A stretch of DNA of 64,000 nt from Cercospora beticola (Eukaryota; Ascomycota; Dothideomycetes; Mycosphaerellales; Mycosphaerellaceae): assembly GCF_033473495.1 (NCBI RefSeq), contig NC_088944.1, positions 62,001 to 126,000 on the forward strand, written 5' to 3'. This document shows positions 26,801 to 40,283 of the stretch, in pieces. The notes under the pieces were generated by a model that worked only from the letters and a program-made list of their open reading frames with translations, made no database searches and was not told the DNA's origin. Position 1 is the first letter of the stretch, and each line of letters begins with the position of its first letter. The translations under genes were made by a program, and so were the position numbers.

Positions 26801-29530
26801 CTTTAAATCTATTAATTTCTAGGCTATTAGGAAAGGAATTTCTAATAACTATATAGGCTACTAAGGCTTCTAGCTAGAATTTAATAGGTATATAGGTATC
26901 TTCTAGTATTACTCTTATATAGTCTTTAGAGGTTTAGATTAACCTCTTAACTACTCTATTCTAGATAGAGTTATATACTTTAGTTATATAGAAGGAAATT
27001 CTATATTCCTTCTTCTACTACTTTAGTATAGTAAGAAGCTCTCTTACTCTATTACTCCTTATAATCTAGAGAGGATTTCCTAATTATAGCTTAGCTTTTA
27101 CTTTCTAGTCTCTAAGGATACTTAGTATATCTTCTCTAGACTTTATTAGGAAAGTCTATTTCTTTCTTAAGAAGTTATTAATAATCTTAAGCTACTATTT
27201 ATATCCTAATCTTAAGATAGGTAAAGGACTATAAATATTAATAGAAACTAGAGATAACCTTTAGAGTTTCCTTTTAGTTTCTTTCCTTCTATATTTCTTT
27301 ATCTTTACTAAGAAATATACTCTATAAAGTTAGTATTCCTTTAGAATAGGAATCTAAGTCTTTAAGTTAGATACCTTATATAAGTTTCTAAAAAAACTCT
27401 CTCTAAAATATATAAGTCTTCTATACTAAAGCTCCTACTATTCTTAGGTCTTTTCTTAGGCTTTAAAGGTATAGGCTTTATTCTTTTATTTTTAATTAAT
27501 ATATAATATTATAAGCTCCTATAATATATTATTAATCTCCTTAATAAATAGTACTCCTTCTAATAGTTTTGTCTAGATAACTAGTTTCCTAGATAATAAA
27601 ATAAGTATAAATTTTAATAGTTAAATACTATACTACTAGCTAAATTAGCTCTAAGAAACAAGATTTACTCCTAGACTAGGTATAAAGAGAATATTTTTAA
27701 GAACAATCTACTTTTCTCTTCTCCTACCTATTACTATATCTCCTATATATATAGCTATTAGATAGCTACTTCTAACCTTAATCTACTTTTTCCTCTAAAG
27801 AAGTTTTAGTTCTCTAAAAAGTAATTCTTAGTTAGTTATATATAATAAAGTATAGGAGTTAAGTAGCTATTTTAATAGTATATACTTGCCTTTTACTTCT
27901 ATAGTTAAGTATATAACTTTATTAATATTATTATCCTCTAATAGAGATTAAGATACTTTAGATACTATAGAAGGTTCTATATCTTCTTAAGTAGTATATA
28001 CTTTCTTAGAAAACTTCCTTAAGCTTTATCTCTTCTTAAGAGATTAGACTTTTAAGTTAAGTTTCTTTACTATTTCTTTTAATACTTCTCTATCTAGTAA
28101 AGATCTCCTTCTAAAAGTATTCTCTCTAAGTAGTATTCTTCTCTTCTCTACTCTATTAGCCTATTTTAAGTTAATAGTTCTCTTAGCTTTATTAAGATAT
28201 AGATACTTAGTAATACCTCTAAAATGTTCCTAGTTATATAGATAATATTTTAGCTTTATACTTTAGGTCTCTCTTCTCTTAGTAAATATTACTATTTCTT
28301 AGAACTAGTACTTATACTATATTAACTCCTCTACTTTAAGAAGTTAGAGGATTTCTTTAGAGTCTAAGTTCTTCTAAGCTTAGATAGTCTACTTTATACT
28401 TTTATACTTAGCTAGGAGTATAAAGAGTAGATACTTAATCCTTATATTAGGAGTCTTATAGTATAACTCTCTCTAGTTAATCTCTATAATCCTCCTTCTA
28501 AAGTTACTAAAGTAGACCTATAATTTCCTAATTATATCCTCTAGTTCTATCTTAAAGGTTATATATTCTTAGATAATAGCTATTATATATACCTATTAGA
28601 CTTTACTATATTTCCTATATAGCTTTATCTAGATATTATATACTCTTATCTTATCTATTACTTTATCTTAGTTATCTATATAAAGACTTTCTATTAGGAT
28701 ATAGATTGCTTTTATATTATCCTTCTACTATTTTAGGCTAAACTCTAAAAATATCGTACCTTTCCCTTTACTTAATAAAGCCTTAGATACTTTAGATTTA
28801 GCTAGAGTAGGTACTAATAATCCCTTTAAGTCTAAGATTATCTAGAAGATTTCTTTTCCTCTAAATATATTCTCCTATAGCTTAAACTATAGTCTCTAGT
28901 TCTTCCTTATTAGGATTAGTATTCTCCTCCTATCTAATTTACTTATTAAATCTATTTCTATAAAATTAAATAAATAAATCTAAACTCTAGAAATATAAGC
29001 TCTTTTAATCTAATTAGTAGCTTCTAGGTTTCTACCTTTTCTAGTTACTAAGACTCTTCTCTCTTAGCTAAGGTATCTAAGAACTCTTCTCTTCTATAGG
29101 AGTTAGTTAGGTTCTTAAGTAGAGAACCTCTAAAAGATCTACTTTCTTAGAAGAGTACTACTAGCTAGTTCTAAAGTATTAGTAGTACTTAGTACTTAGG
29201 CCTAGTTTTATCTACTTAGGTACTATAGTCTAAAGCTAATCCTTTCCTCTTTATACTCCTTTAGTATACTTCTCTTTTAAAGTAGAGTATACTTTACTAG
29301 GCTTTTCTCTATCTTACCTACTCTTTAGAGACTTCTAGCTTATAACTAGAATCTTCTAAAGCTTCTAGGTAGTATAGATAGAATATGCCTCTAGTCTCTC
29401 TTATACTCTTTTCCTACTTCTCTGCCTAATTAATACTATAGGTTCTATAAGAGGTAATATATATTACTTTAAGAATAAGAAGGCTAACTCTTACTACTTA
29501 GAGCCTCTCTATAAACCTAGGCTTATAACC

Positions 29531-29760
29531 TATCGAATTATATTCTCGTAGGCACTCGTCGGATAGGTATAATATAGTAGAAGTAGAGATAATAAGTAGG
29601 AACTAACTAAGTTAATTATATTAGTTAGTTATAGGTTATATCTTACTTCTAAGATAGGTATTAGCTAGGTTATATAACCTAGTATTATATAACCTATATT
29701 ACCTAACTCTAATCCCTAAAGTGTCTCTTAGAATATCTAACTAGACTATACTTTCTAATA
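29531..29760 (-). repeat. LTR (5' LTR of Copia copy 2)
   Basis: 230 bp, pairs with 23,625-23,854, followed by the CTAAC duplication. Confidence 0.92.
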
Positions 29761-32700
29761 CTAACTCTTCTTCTTTTCTAATAGGTCTAATAGGCTCTCC
29801 TCTATCTTACTCTTTACTAGGAAGAGTTCTAGACTTTTTAAGCTATCTAGAAAACTCTCTAGAGCTACCTAATACCTACTACTACTATTTCTAAAATATA
29901 GGCCTAGATAGCCTAAATTAGATATATAATACTAAGGCTCTAGCTTTAGATATCTATAACTATTTTAGTAAGAATAGGAAACTAAGAAGAAAGAGAAATA
30001 GTAAAGAAAATAAGCTATAAAGAGCTTAGAAGGAAACTAGGAGTATAGTAGTTTAAAGCTATATAAAAGCTTCTAAGTAGAGACTTTAAAGTTATTTTTT
30101 ATAGAAAAGGAAAGAAAAGTAGACTAGAGAAGAACTAATCTTAGCTTAAAGCTATATATCTAGAGGCCTAAGTAGAGATACTAAGTACCTAGGTAACTAT
30201 ATATAGTATTAGGATATTCTAGAAGCTAGAGGATATAAATAGCTAGGTCTAGCTTAACTAAGATAACTTTATCTAGTTCCTAAATAGGCTTAAAATTAGG
30301 AAGGCCTTTTAGCTTAAGAACTAAAAAGTAAAAGGAGAGACTAACTTCTTATTAGTAGTAATAGTAGTATAGGATAGATAGACTATAAGAGAAATATATA
30401 GAAGAGGTATTACTATTAGATTAATATAGTATATAGTAGAACTATACTACTTATAGTAGAGAATTATATAATACTTAAAGTATAATAGCTTTAAGTATAT
30501 TACTACCTACTATAAAGCTATAGAAGATATATATAGAAAATATATAGAGAAGTATAGAATAAATAGCTATAAGAAGAAAATAGTTAAATACTATAACTAT
30601 AGAGAAGACTATAAAGTATACTCCCTCTAATATAGCTATAAAGCTACTATAAAAGCTAAAGTAAGAGTATTTTTAGAGTAGTTTAAAAAGTAATAGAAGG
30701 TAGCCTTAGGCCTAATATAAGAAGATAGTACTATAGAACCTATAATCCTTAAGAGGAAAGCTCTACTAGCTAAGCCTCTATAAAGAGATATTAAGTATAA
30801 AGGTAGGCCTCTAGATACTATAGTAATAGTAATAGCTAGTAGGAGGTAAGTAAGTAAGCTCTACTTCCTTTCTATATAGAAGAAAAAGAATATCTAAGAA
30901 GTAATAAGTATTCTCTAGGAAGATATAGATATTAACCTAATTAAGCTCTTCTTTTAAGAATCCTATAAGTAGCTAAACTCTAATAATCTACTAATATAAT
31001 ATTAATAGGTTAAATACTACCTAAACTCTACTACTAGATAGCTAGGCTATAGAAGAAGCTATAGTAATAGTACTATAAAAACTATAGCTTAATACTATAA
31101 ATAGTAGAACTAAGGCTAAGAAAGAGTACTCTATAGTCCTTCTACTATAGTAGAACCTAAGAGTAGTAATACTTATATTAGAAAAAATTAGAACTAATAG
31201 CTAGAAACTACTTTTCTATAATATAGGTAACTTAGTAACTATTTAAGTCTAGATACCTATAGGAACTATCTCTATTTATAACTACTATAACTCTTTAGAG
31301 CTAATAAGCTATAGATAAGAAAAGACTATCTCTATACTCTAAGAAGTACTAATATAAACTCTAGAGGATATAAAAGTAAGCTATATAGTAGTAGGAGACT
31401 TTAACTTCTACTATTTAAAATAGAAAGGAAATATAATCTAAATCTAATATACTATAGTAGATAAGCTTATTAAAATAATTATAGAGGCCTAACTATAGCT
31501 AGCTCTAGAGCTAGAGATAATTATATAGAAAAGATATATAGCTAGCTACTAAATATTAGACCTAGTCTTTATTAGCCTCTCTCTCTAAAACCTAATCTAA
31601 GAATATAAAGCTCTTCTAGAAGAGATATATAGCTCTAACTATATCTCTCTTAGAATAACTCTCTATATTAACTTCTAAAAGCTAAGAAGAAGAAGCTAGA
31701 GAAAGTAGTAGAAAGCTACTAACTAGGATAGAATCTAGGACCTTATAGCCTAAAATACTAACTAACTTAACTAACTCCTACTTAATATAAAGAAATACCT
31801 AGATATATTAGCCTATAGAATATAATTCTCTATCTAAAGAATTATAGAGAAGATAGTTCTAATAGCTAGACTATTAAGCTATATAAAGATAGTATAGACC
31901 TAGGAATATAAGGAAGCTATAAAACTAGTAAAAAGAAGAAGAAAAGAATAGAGAAACTATAAGATAGAATAGAGCTATAAGCTATATCTTAAAGTATTAT
32001 ATATAAGAAGTAAAGCTATAAGAAGAAAGCAAAACCTAGCTTAGAGAAGACTAATAAAAGAAGTTATAGAAGACTCTAAGAAGATCTAGAAAATAGCTAA
32101 ATAGGCTAGATAGAGAGCTAACTAAAAGTACTAGCTACTATACTTTCTAAGCTTAGCTAATATAGAGTATAATAGAGATACTAATAAGAGGAAGGCTATA
32201 ATCCTAGTAAGATACTTCTTTCTAGACCTAAGAGAAGTAGACTTAAATAATATTTAATATACCTAACTACTACTCTAATTCTAAATAGAAGTTAAAGTTT
32301 AACTAAAAAAAGTAGAAGGAGTCCTTAGGAAACTATCTAGTAATAAGGCTCTAGAACCTAACTAAATACTAAATCTCTTACTTAAAGAGTATAGAGTATA
32401 ACTTTCTCTAATTCTAGCTAAACTCTTTACTATATATCTAAGAATAATATACTACTTTAAAGCTTTTAAGTACTCTATAATAGTAGTACTTAAGAAACTA
32501 TAGAAACTAGACTATTTAAAGCTAGAAGTATATAGATCTATTACTCTACTTAATATAATAGTAAAGGTCCTAGAAGCTATAGTTACTAAAAGAATATTTA
32601 AAAAGACTAAAGAAAGGAAGCTTCTTCTAGAAAAATAAATAGATACTAAGCCTAGTAGGTCTACTACTTTAGTATTAGACTTTATTACTAAATAAGTAAA

Positions 32701-34484
32701 AACTATCTAGAAATCTAAGCTAGGAGCTATAGTATCTATACTCTACTTTAATATCTTAGAGGTATTTAATAAGATCTTCTACTAGAAGCTAATTTATAAT
32801 ATTAGAATAAAAGGCTTTCTAGACTATACTATTAGCTTTATCTAATTATTCCTCTAAGATAGAACTACCTATCTAAAGCTTAGAGAATTTATAGACTAAC
32901 TAAAGCTCTAAAATATAGGAATTCTCTAAAGCTCTACTCTATTTCTAATTCTCTTCCTTTTTTTTACTTCTACTCTACTTCTAATACTATATAAAGAGAC
33001 TACTTTAGTAATAGAGTTTATAGACGACTCTAATATTCTTATATATAGTATATTAATAGAGGATAACTATAGGTAACTTAAGAAAGCCTATTAGAAATAT
33101 AAAGAATAGATAAGAAGATATAGAGTAGAATTTATACTATAGAAATATTAGCTAATCTACTTTACTAGAAGTAGGAAGTATAACCTTAAAGCTATAGTCT
33201 AAATCTAGAGATTTAATAGAGAACTACTACTATTACTTAGACTTCTTAGAGTATAGGTAGATACTAAACTTAAATAGAGTCTATATATTAAATAAGTAGT
33301 AGAAAAGAGAGCCTACTAAATATAATTACTTTAGAGACTATATAAGTCTATATAGAGAGTATTCTTCTAAAAAGTAAAGTATCTTTATAGAGTAGTAGTA
33401 AAACTAGCTATTACTTTTAGCTACTAAGTCTAGTCTAACTTAGAGAGTATATAAGGCTACTATAGGAACTTTACTAAATCTATTAAGAGGATCTAGAGAG
33501 AGGCTCTAAGAAATATTATAGGAGTATATAAATTAGTTATAATAGCTATTCTAGAAAGAGAAGCAAATATTACTTCTCTCTATTTATATATCTAGGACCT
33601 AGCTAAGTAAGTATCTAAAAAGCAAGATATCTAATCTATATACTAGTATATTAAAAATAGATATAGAGAGATTAAAAGGTAAGTATAAGTAGAAAAGAGA
33701 GCTAGGTAACCTATACTACTAACTTAAACTAGATAGAAAGAAATTCTCTAGATAGTATAAAGCTAAGAAATAATAATATAGATATATCTAGGCTATAAAG
33801 TATAGTAAGCTAAATATTAGTAGAATAGAAAGTAGAAAAGGAATAAGAAAGAGAGAAAAGTAAAAGTAGAAGAGAAATAACTACTAGTATAGAAAACTAC
33901 TATCTTCTCTACTATTAGACTAACTCTATATAAAGAACTTACTAGACTAGAGAGTATAATAGTTATACTCTTAAGAATAGAGTATATTAGAATAAGGTAA
34001 TACTTTACTAAAAGGAGAGTTTTAGGTTTTATACTAGACTACGAATATAGATAGAAATATAAGATACTAAAATATATATATATATTCTACTTAAAATAGA
34101 ATAAAAGAAGATATTTACTATTCTAGATAGAGGTATCTATAAACTAGAAGGATCTAGCTAATATAAAGAGAGAGCTATATATAGTAGTAAAGTAGCTTAT
34201 CTAAGAAGAGGTTCTAAACTAATTCTTACTTATAAAAGAAGAGGTATAGAAGAATAAAAGAAGAAAGAAAAGGAAGAATAGAGCCTAGTAAGAGAAGGAC
34301 TTACTAGATATCTAGTATTATCTAAAGGAAAATAGAAGCAAAGGAAGTAGCTATATAGGCTATAAATAAAGGGATATACGAGAGTTTTTTAAAAGCTTTT
34401 CCTTTAACTAAAATCTATAGAGCGTACTACTTACTCTAGTTAAAAGAAGTAGACCGGTATATAAGAATTATCTATCTATCTATA
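29761..34484 (+). mobile_element. Tad-like LINE, copy 2 (most complete copy)
   Basis: Contains both reading frames. ORF1 (gag-like) occupies about 29,800-31,090 and shows a remnant Cys-Cys-His-Cys knuckle at 30,588-30,645, with Cys codons now Tyr. ORF2 starts near 31,100. The endonuclease GDFN motif lies at 31,394-31,405, the RT box FIDD at 33,017-33,028, and the C-terminal finger region near 33,970-34,090. The tail is at 34,420-34,484. From 31,105 it matches copy 1 at offset 31,104. Only about one mismatch was noticed up to 33,388, and many after that. The first five bases are also the right-hand target duplication of Copia copy 2, which split its 5' end. CpG is nearly absent in the body and kept in the last 120 bp. 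Confidence 0.88.
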
Positions 34485-37400
34485 TAAAAAAGAGGACTCT
34501 ATCGGATATTATCTACTTAGAAGGAGCCTTATAGTAATAATACTAGAGAGTATTTAGAAGAATAGTTAGTTAGTAGATAGTAAAAGTTAGGCTAAAGTAA
34601 AATAGCTTACTTCCTAAATATATTCTTAGTCTATACTATTCTCTAAAAGTTCTAGTCGAGTACTACTACTTCGATACTATAACTATAACTCTAGAGTTAA
34701 TACTAGAGTTATAACGTATAAATAGAAATAGCTCCGAGTATAAGAGGCTACTATAGTTTATAACTTAGGCCGCTAAGACTAATATATATAATAGTTTCTA
34801 GGTTTATTTACTTTCTATTATATAGATAGTTAATTTGCTATATCTACTCTACTTTATATATATACGATAGTAACTAGAATAGTTCTAGTATTCTATAGTA
34901 TACTAATAATACTTTCGGTAGAGAATATCGAGCTCTAGCTATATAAGAAAAAGTTTATAGTAAGTCTTTTATACTTAAAAGTATAGCTTTAACGAACTTA
35001 CTTTATTTTAGTATCTTTACTAACCTCTATATTATATATCTCTATTAAATCTATAAAGATCTAAAAAGGCTATACGTACTCTCTCTAAGTATAAGTAGTT
35101 ATATTAGACGTTTCCTTAAAATAGTAGCTAACCTATTTCTAGTAGCTTCTAAAACTTTACTTACCGAGATATTATACTATTAAGCTAGTTCGATTATAGA
35201 GGAATTAACCTATTATCGGACTACTTTATATATAACTACTCCTAAGAATTAATAGAGCGTTACTAAGAAGAAGTAAGTAATAATATATATTCGACTTAGT
35301 ATCGTTCTAGCCTACGTAGGTCTACTTATAGTCTCTAAACGAATATTTCTTAAACTACTATAATAGTACTAGCCTACTATATAACTCTAACGCGCTAGTA
35401 AGTCTAGTCTATTACGACTTATAAGCTAGAGCTAATATAGCCTAATAGTATAGTAAAGATAGTAGAGAGTATATATAAGATATCGTAAGCTATAGAGTAC
35501 TAGCTAACTATAAGTAAGAGCTACTCTATATAGTAGAGAATAAGATCGCGCGGTTAATAAGTAATATAGAGTAGAGTCCTTATTATTATACTATCGATAT
35601 ACTTTCGTTTCTAGTTTATAGTTACTTAAAGGAATAGTTCGATAAGCTTTATAACTTTAGTTAGATACTCTAGATTAACTATTTTTTTATATTAGTACCT
35701 CTATACTTATATTTCTCTTCTATATATCTATTGCTTCTATAATATTATAAAAGAGCCTAGATTAGAGTAGGTATAATAAATATTTTACTAGAAAACTTTT
35801 TTATATTAACTATTTATAGATTAAGAGATTACGAACTTTCTCTATAGTTATATAATAAAAGATAGCTCCGACGTACTAACGTAGCGATAGTAGCTATTCT
35901 ATAGTATCTACTATATATTACTTTCTATAACTTCGAGGAAAGTAGTTATCCGGAGCCTTTAATAGATATATATTAGCGAGTATAAAGTACTATTATAACT
36001 ATACGCTATACTCTAGACTACTAGCCTCTATTACTACTAGGCTCTCTATCTATATAGCTAACTTCTTAAGGAAGGAATTCTAACTACTAGTATAACGTCT
36101 TAGCTAGATACTCTTAGAAATAGAAGCTTATATAAGAGAGTATATCCTTCTACGTACTAGGAATACTTAGTCTCTTTATATAATATTATAATATTCTTAT
36201 ATAGCTCTAGTCGAAGTATATTAGTTATCTATAGTAGACCTAAGCTAGATATAGTAGTTAATTACGTATCTTAATACTCTATATATATAATACTCGGGCG
36301 TTATATTATTCGTAGGCTATAAGGAAAAGAAAGTAGCGCTATAATAGTTTTTCTCTAGTAATAATACTTCTAAATAGATAGAAATACTAGCTAGTATTTA
36401 TATCGATATAGATATAATCTCCGCTCGGTATCTAATTCTATTTATCGACGTTAATCTCTTTATAGGATTGCCGCCTCGATATATACTAGCTACCTACTAT
36501 AAGATTAAAATAAAATAAATCGAATAGGTAAACTTTTCCGACTCTCTATATATAAATATCTAGAACCTACTTCTTACTAGATTAGTATTACTTCTCGTAG
36601 ATATAGTAGTAATCTTTATAGATAATATAGATAGGCTACTAAGTATAGTAGACCTTCTCTAGATATAGTATAATTATAGCTTAGTATCGATACTCTCTCT
36701 ATAAGTATATCCTTAACTAGTAGTTATTAGTACTAGATCGAATATAGTAATAAATTAGCTAGAATATAAAAGCTTAAGAGCTATAGTAATAGCGCCTAAG
36801 TTTTAAGCTATATTCTCGTTAATATATATCGATTATATAGCTCGTATAGAATCGAATCGTATAACGTATATACTAATATACTAGATAATTAGAGACTAAC
36901 TTATATATACTCGAGTAGCGAAGTAAATATATATATATATCTATTCTCGGTATAATATCTTACCTAGCTATTCTCTTATACTCTAGAGTATTTCTATTAA
37001 TCTATCTAGGAACTATTCGATATATTTATATATTTCTATAAGTATAGATACTACCTCTCGGATCTTCTATAATATATCTACGTATTCGTAGATATAGCTA
37101 TAGAGTAATAGCTCTATTTCGATATTCTTATATCTATACTAGTATTATTAATTCTAATAGAAGCGTATCTACTAAGTATATACTATAAGTTATCCTTATT
37201 CTAACTTATACTAATTACTAGCTAATTCGACTAGGATTTACTTCTAGCTATATATTCGAGTATATATATAGAGACGAGTTATATTATCTATTCGGGAACG
37301 CCTATCTAGATAATAGTAAGAGTATCGCTACTTTCGAGTTTTATATAGTCGGTCTTATATAAGTATATCTTCTATATTACTTTACGATTATATAGTAGAG

Positions 37401-38169
37401 AGGCTAGTAAGTAATAGACCTCTATACGAAGAACCTAATATTAACTTCGAGCTAAGTCTAGTAGAATCGTTTCGTATCTAACTATATATACTTTTATTAC
37501 TTCGTATACGCTCCCGAGTATATACTAGATTATAGGTATACTATATATAATATATATATACTAAAGTAGAGCGAGGTAATACTCGAATAGAAGTATAGGT
37601 ACTAATTATAGAGATATAGTTTATACTTTAAACTCGTAACTCTTATAGTATTTCTAAAACTATTTATAGTAGGAGTCTATATAATTAGTATCGATAGAGA
37701 GAGTATTTAAAATATTATACTTCTAGAGTTTCTATAATTCCTCTAAAACTCGTTTAGAAGCAACTATACTATTTAAGAGTTTTTCGATCTTACTTATAGA
37801 ATAAGTATAGGTATATTTCCTATACTACTTATATATATAACGCTTACTTATAGCTAGGCAGACTAATTACTCTCGGCCTATTCGTAAAGTAGTAGTAGCT
37901 ACTAGTATAATATAAAGATACTTTTAGCTAGCTAATAGATAAAATCTTTAGTATAGCTTTACGAAGTTTATAGTCTACTCTAGCTAGTTTCCTCTACGTT
38001 TACTTATTACTAAACGATACGCTATATAAGGAAGTAGTCCTTAACTCGGCTCTATAAAATAGCTTCGGATACTATATATATATATTCGACTACTTTTATA
38101 ATATAGTATCTCGATATAAATTTATAGTTATAGCTATAAATATTACTAAAGCTTCGCTATTTATCTTTA
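34485..38169. other. RIP-mutated CpG-bearing block, unidentified
   Basis: 3.7 kb without CpA/TpG but with frequent CpG. It is interrupted on its right by the short LTR element inserted at 38,170 and continues at 40,505. Long frames exist on + (for example around 36,440-37,700) when TAG/TAA are read as former Gln/Trp, but I recognise no domain. Confidence 0.4.
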
Positions 38170-38174
38170 CTAAT
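38170..38174. repeat. Target site duplication CTAAT, left side of short LTR element
   Basis: Repeated at 40,500-40,504 directly after the right LTR. Confidence 0.82.
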
Positions 38175-38390
38175 TATTATAATTTAAGATTCTATAGATA
38201 CTATATCTCTCTATCTAATAGTTAGGCTTTAGGTAAGTAGTACTTTAAGCTTTAGGAATTCTTAGTAGAGAGTATTTCTTTATAGACTTATAGTAGATAG
38301 AAACCTAAGCCTCTCTAACTACTTACTATAGAGAGTTTTACTTTCTCTTATTCTACTATACCTAGATAGGTTAGACCTCTAAATTTAATA
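38175..38390 (+). repeat. LTR (5' LTR of short LTR element)
   Basis: 216 bp. Matches 40,284-40,499 with a few transition differences. Confidence 0.88.
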
Positions 38391-38405
38391 GGTTATAAGC
38401 CCGAG
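38391..38405 (+). promoter_or_regulatory. Primer-binding site, initiator-tRNA-Met anticodon-arm type (short LTR element)
   Basis: GGTTATAAGCCCGAG abuts the 5' LTR. It shares its first ten bases with the Copia primer site and sets the element's orientation. Confidence 0.72.
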
Positions 38406-40283
38406 TTTATATTATAGCTAGAAAGCTAGGAGCTAGAGAATATAATAGTAAGTACTCCTAGTAGAAGTTAAGATACTCTAGTAAGAGACTTAAAAGTAAT
38501 AGTAGAATCTAAAGCTATAAAAGAGTTAGAAATAAAAGGAGTAGTCTTATAAGTATAAACTAGATAGTAGAAAGAATAGTATATATAAGTAGATAGAATA
38601 TCTAATATATATTAGTTCTAAGTAGAAGAATATACTATATAGCTATATAAAGATAGAGAATAAACTCTATAAAGTACCTAGGCTAGATACTTAGTAAATA
38701 AAAGTTATAGTCTAATAATACTAGGAGTTAGTCTAGTATTTCTCTACTACTAGAAAGTAGAAGAGGATAAAGTTAGAAGAGTAGTTAGGCTATTAGAAAG
38801 AGTCTTCTAAAGATAGCTATATAAATAGAACTTACTATCTATTTAAAGAAAGATCTTAGAAGACTAGAGGATTAGTTTATACTAAGTAAATTATATTTAG
38901 AAAGGATAGTTATAAAGTAAGTTCTAGAAAGACCTACTATTAGCTAATAATACTTTAGAGACTAACTAAACCTCTTACTATCTCTAGAATCTAAAGAAGA
39001 ATTAGATAATTAGACTCTAGAAGCCTAGTTAGATAAACTAATATATCTAAGATTAAAAGAAGTTATAAACCTATCTTTATTATAAATATAGTAGTACTAG
39101 AAGGTTTCTATACTAGAGAGTACTAGAAAGATATACTTCTTTAGCTATTAATATATATACTATATATAAGGCCTAGAGTATAATACTTACTCTAGATCTA
39201 TCTAGAAGATAGAGTTCTAGAAGCTCTAGCTAAGAGAGAGAAGTCTTAGTATAGTTAATCCTCTACTAGATAGTCTAGTATAAAGGAATTTCTATCTATA
39301 TATATACTAAGAACTAAATACTAAGTATAGGTTCTAGTTTACTATATAAAACAAATTTATTTCTTAGCTATAGTTAGAAGAACTTAGTAATATATATATC
39401 TAAAGTTAACTCTTTAGAAAATAAAATAGAATTAAGATAAGATAAATAGTACTTTAATAAAGAGACTATATCTAGTACTTTCTAAGAAGAACTTAGAATA
39501 ATAGTTTAGAAAGATAGCTATATTTCTTAAGAGAGAAAACCTATACTTAACTATTAAGACTTTAATATCTACTCTAATAACTAATAAGGCAAACTATAAA
39601 GTAATCTACTAGATTTAGCTTTATATTAATAAAGAGAATAAAGAGATAGTATTAGAGAAAGAGATAGTAAAAGCTATCTAGTAAAAGCTAAAGAAGAAGT
39701 ATAAGAATAATAAAGTATTAGGAAGGAAACTAGTATAGTAGTACTTTATCTTTTAAATAATAAGTTTATAGAGTATATTATAAGTATAGTCTAGCTTACT
39801 ATTACTTAGAAAGAAGATAAGGGAGGCCTAGCTAGTAATAGTAGAAGTAGTTAAACCTAAGAATAGAATCTAAGTTCTACTTAGTAGTCTACTTAAATCT
39901 TAGTTATCTATTAGAGATACTATAGATATCTAACTATACTTATTACCTAATAATATTCTTTCTATTCTAGAAAAGAAAGAAGTAGAGATATCTAGGTAAC
40001 TTAAACTAGAGAGAGGATTAGAGTATTTAGCTTATACTATAAGAGCTATATAGAAATAATAATAAAAGAGAAAGAGAATAGATAACTTAGAGTTATTTAA
40101 AGCTAGGTAGTATACTTTATATTAAAGGAAGAGATACTTACTATTAAGCTATTAGTATCTAGAACCTATAAGAAGTATAGTCTTAGCTTTTAGAGATATA
40201 GATAAGATAAGAGCTTTTACTATAATAGAGGATAAGACTAAGGAAAGGTAACTAGCTATTAAAAGATAGGCTATTAGAGAGAG

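Larger units (their letters stand above)
23625..29760 (-). mobile_element. Copia (Ty1-like) LTR retrotransposon, copy 2
   Basis: 6,136 bp, LTRs at 23,625-23,854 and 29,531-29,760, on -. It aligns to copy 1 at a constant offset of 17,400 from end to end, so no insertion or deletion separates them. The scattered differences I noticed are nearly all transitions. The same RT box (about 25,263-25,274), S-L-Y-x-L-K-Q-A segment (25,381-25,412) and tRNA-Met-type primer site (29,515-29,530) are present. It is inserted between 23,624 and the LINE sequence starting at 29,761, so it is younger than LINE copy 2. It is dead by RIP, with Gln and Trp codons turned to stops throughout. Confidence 0.93.
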
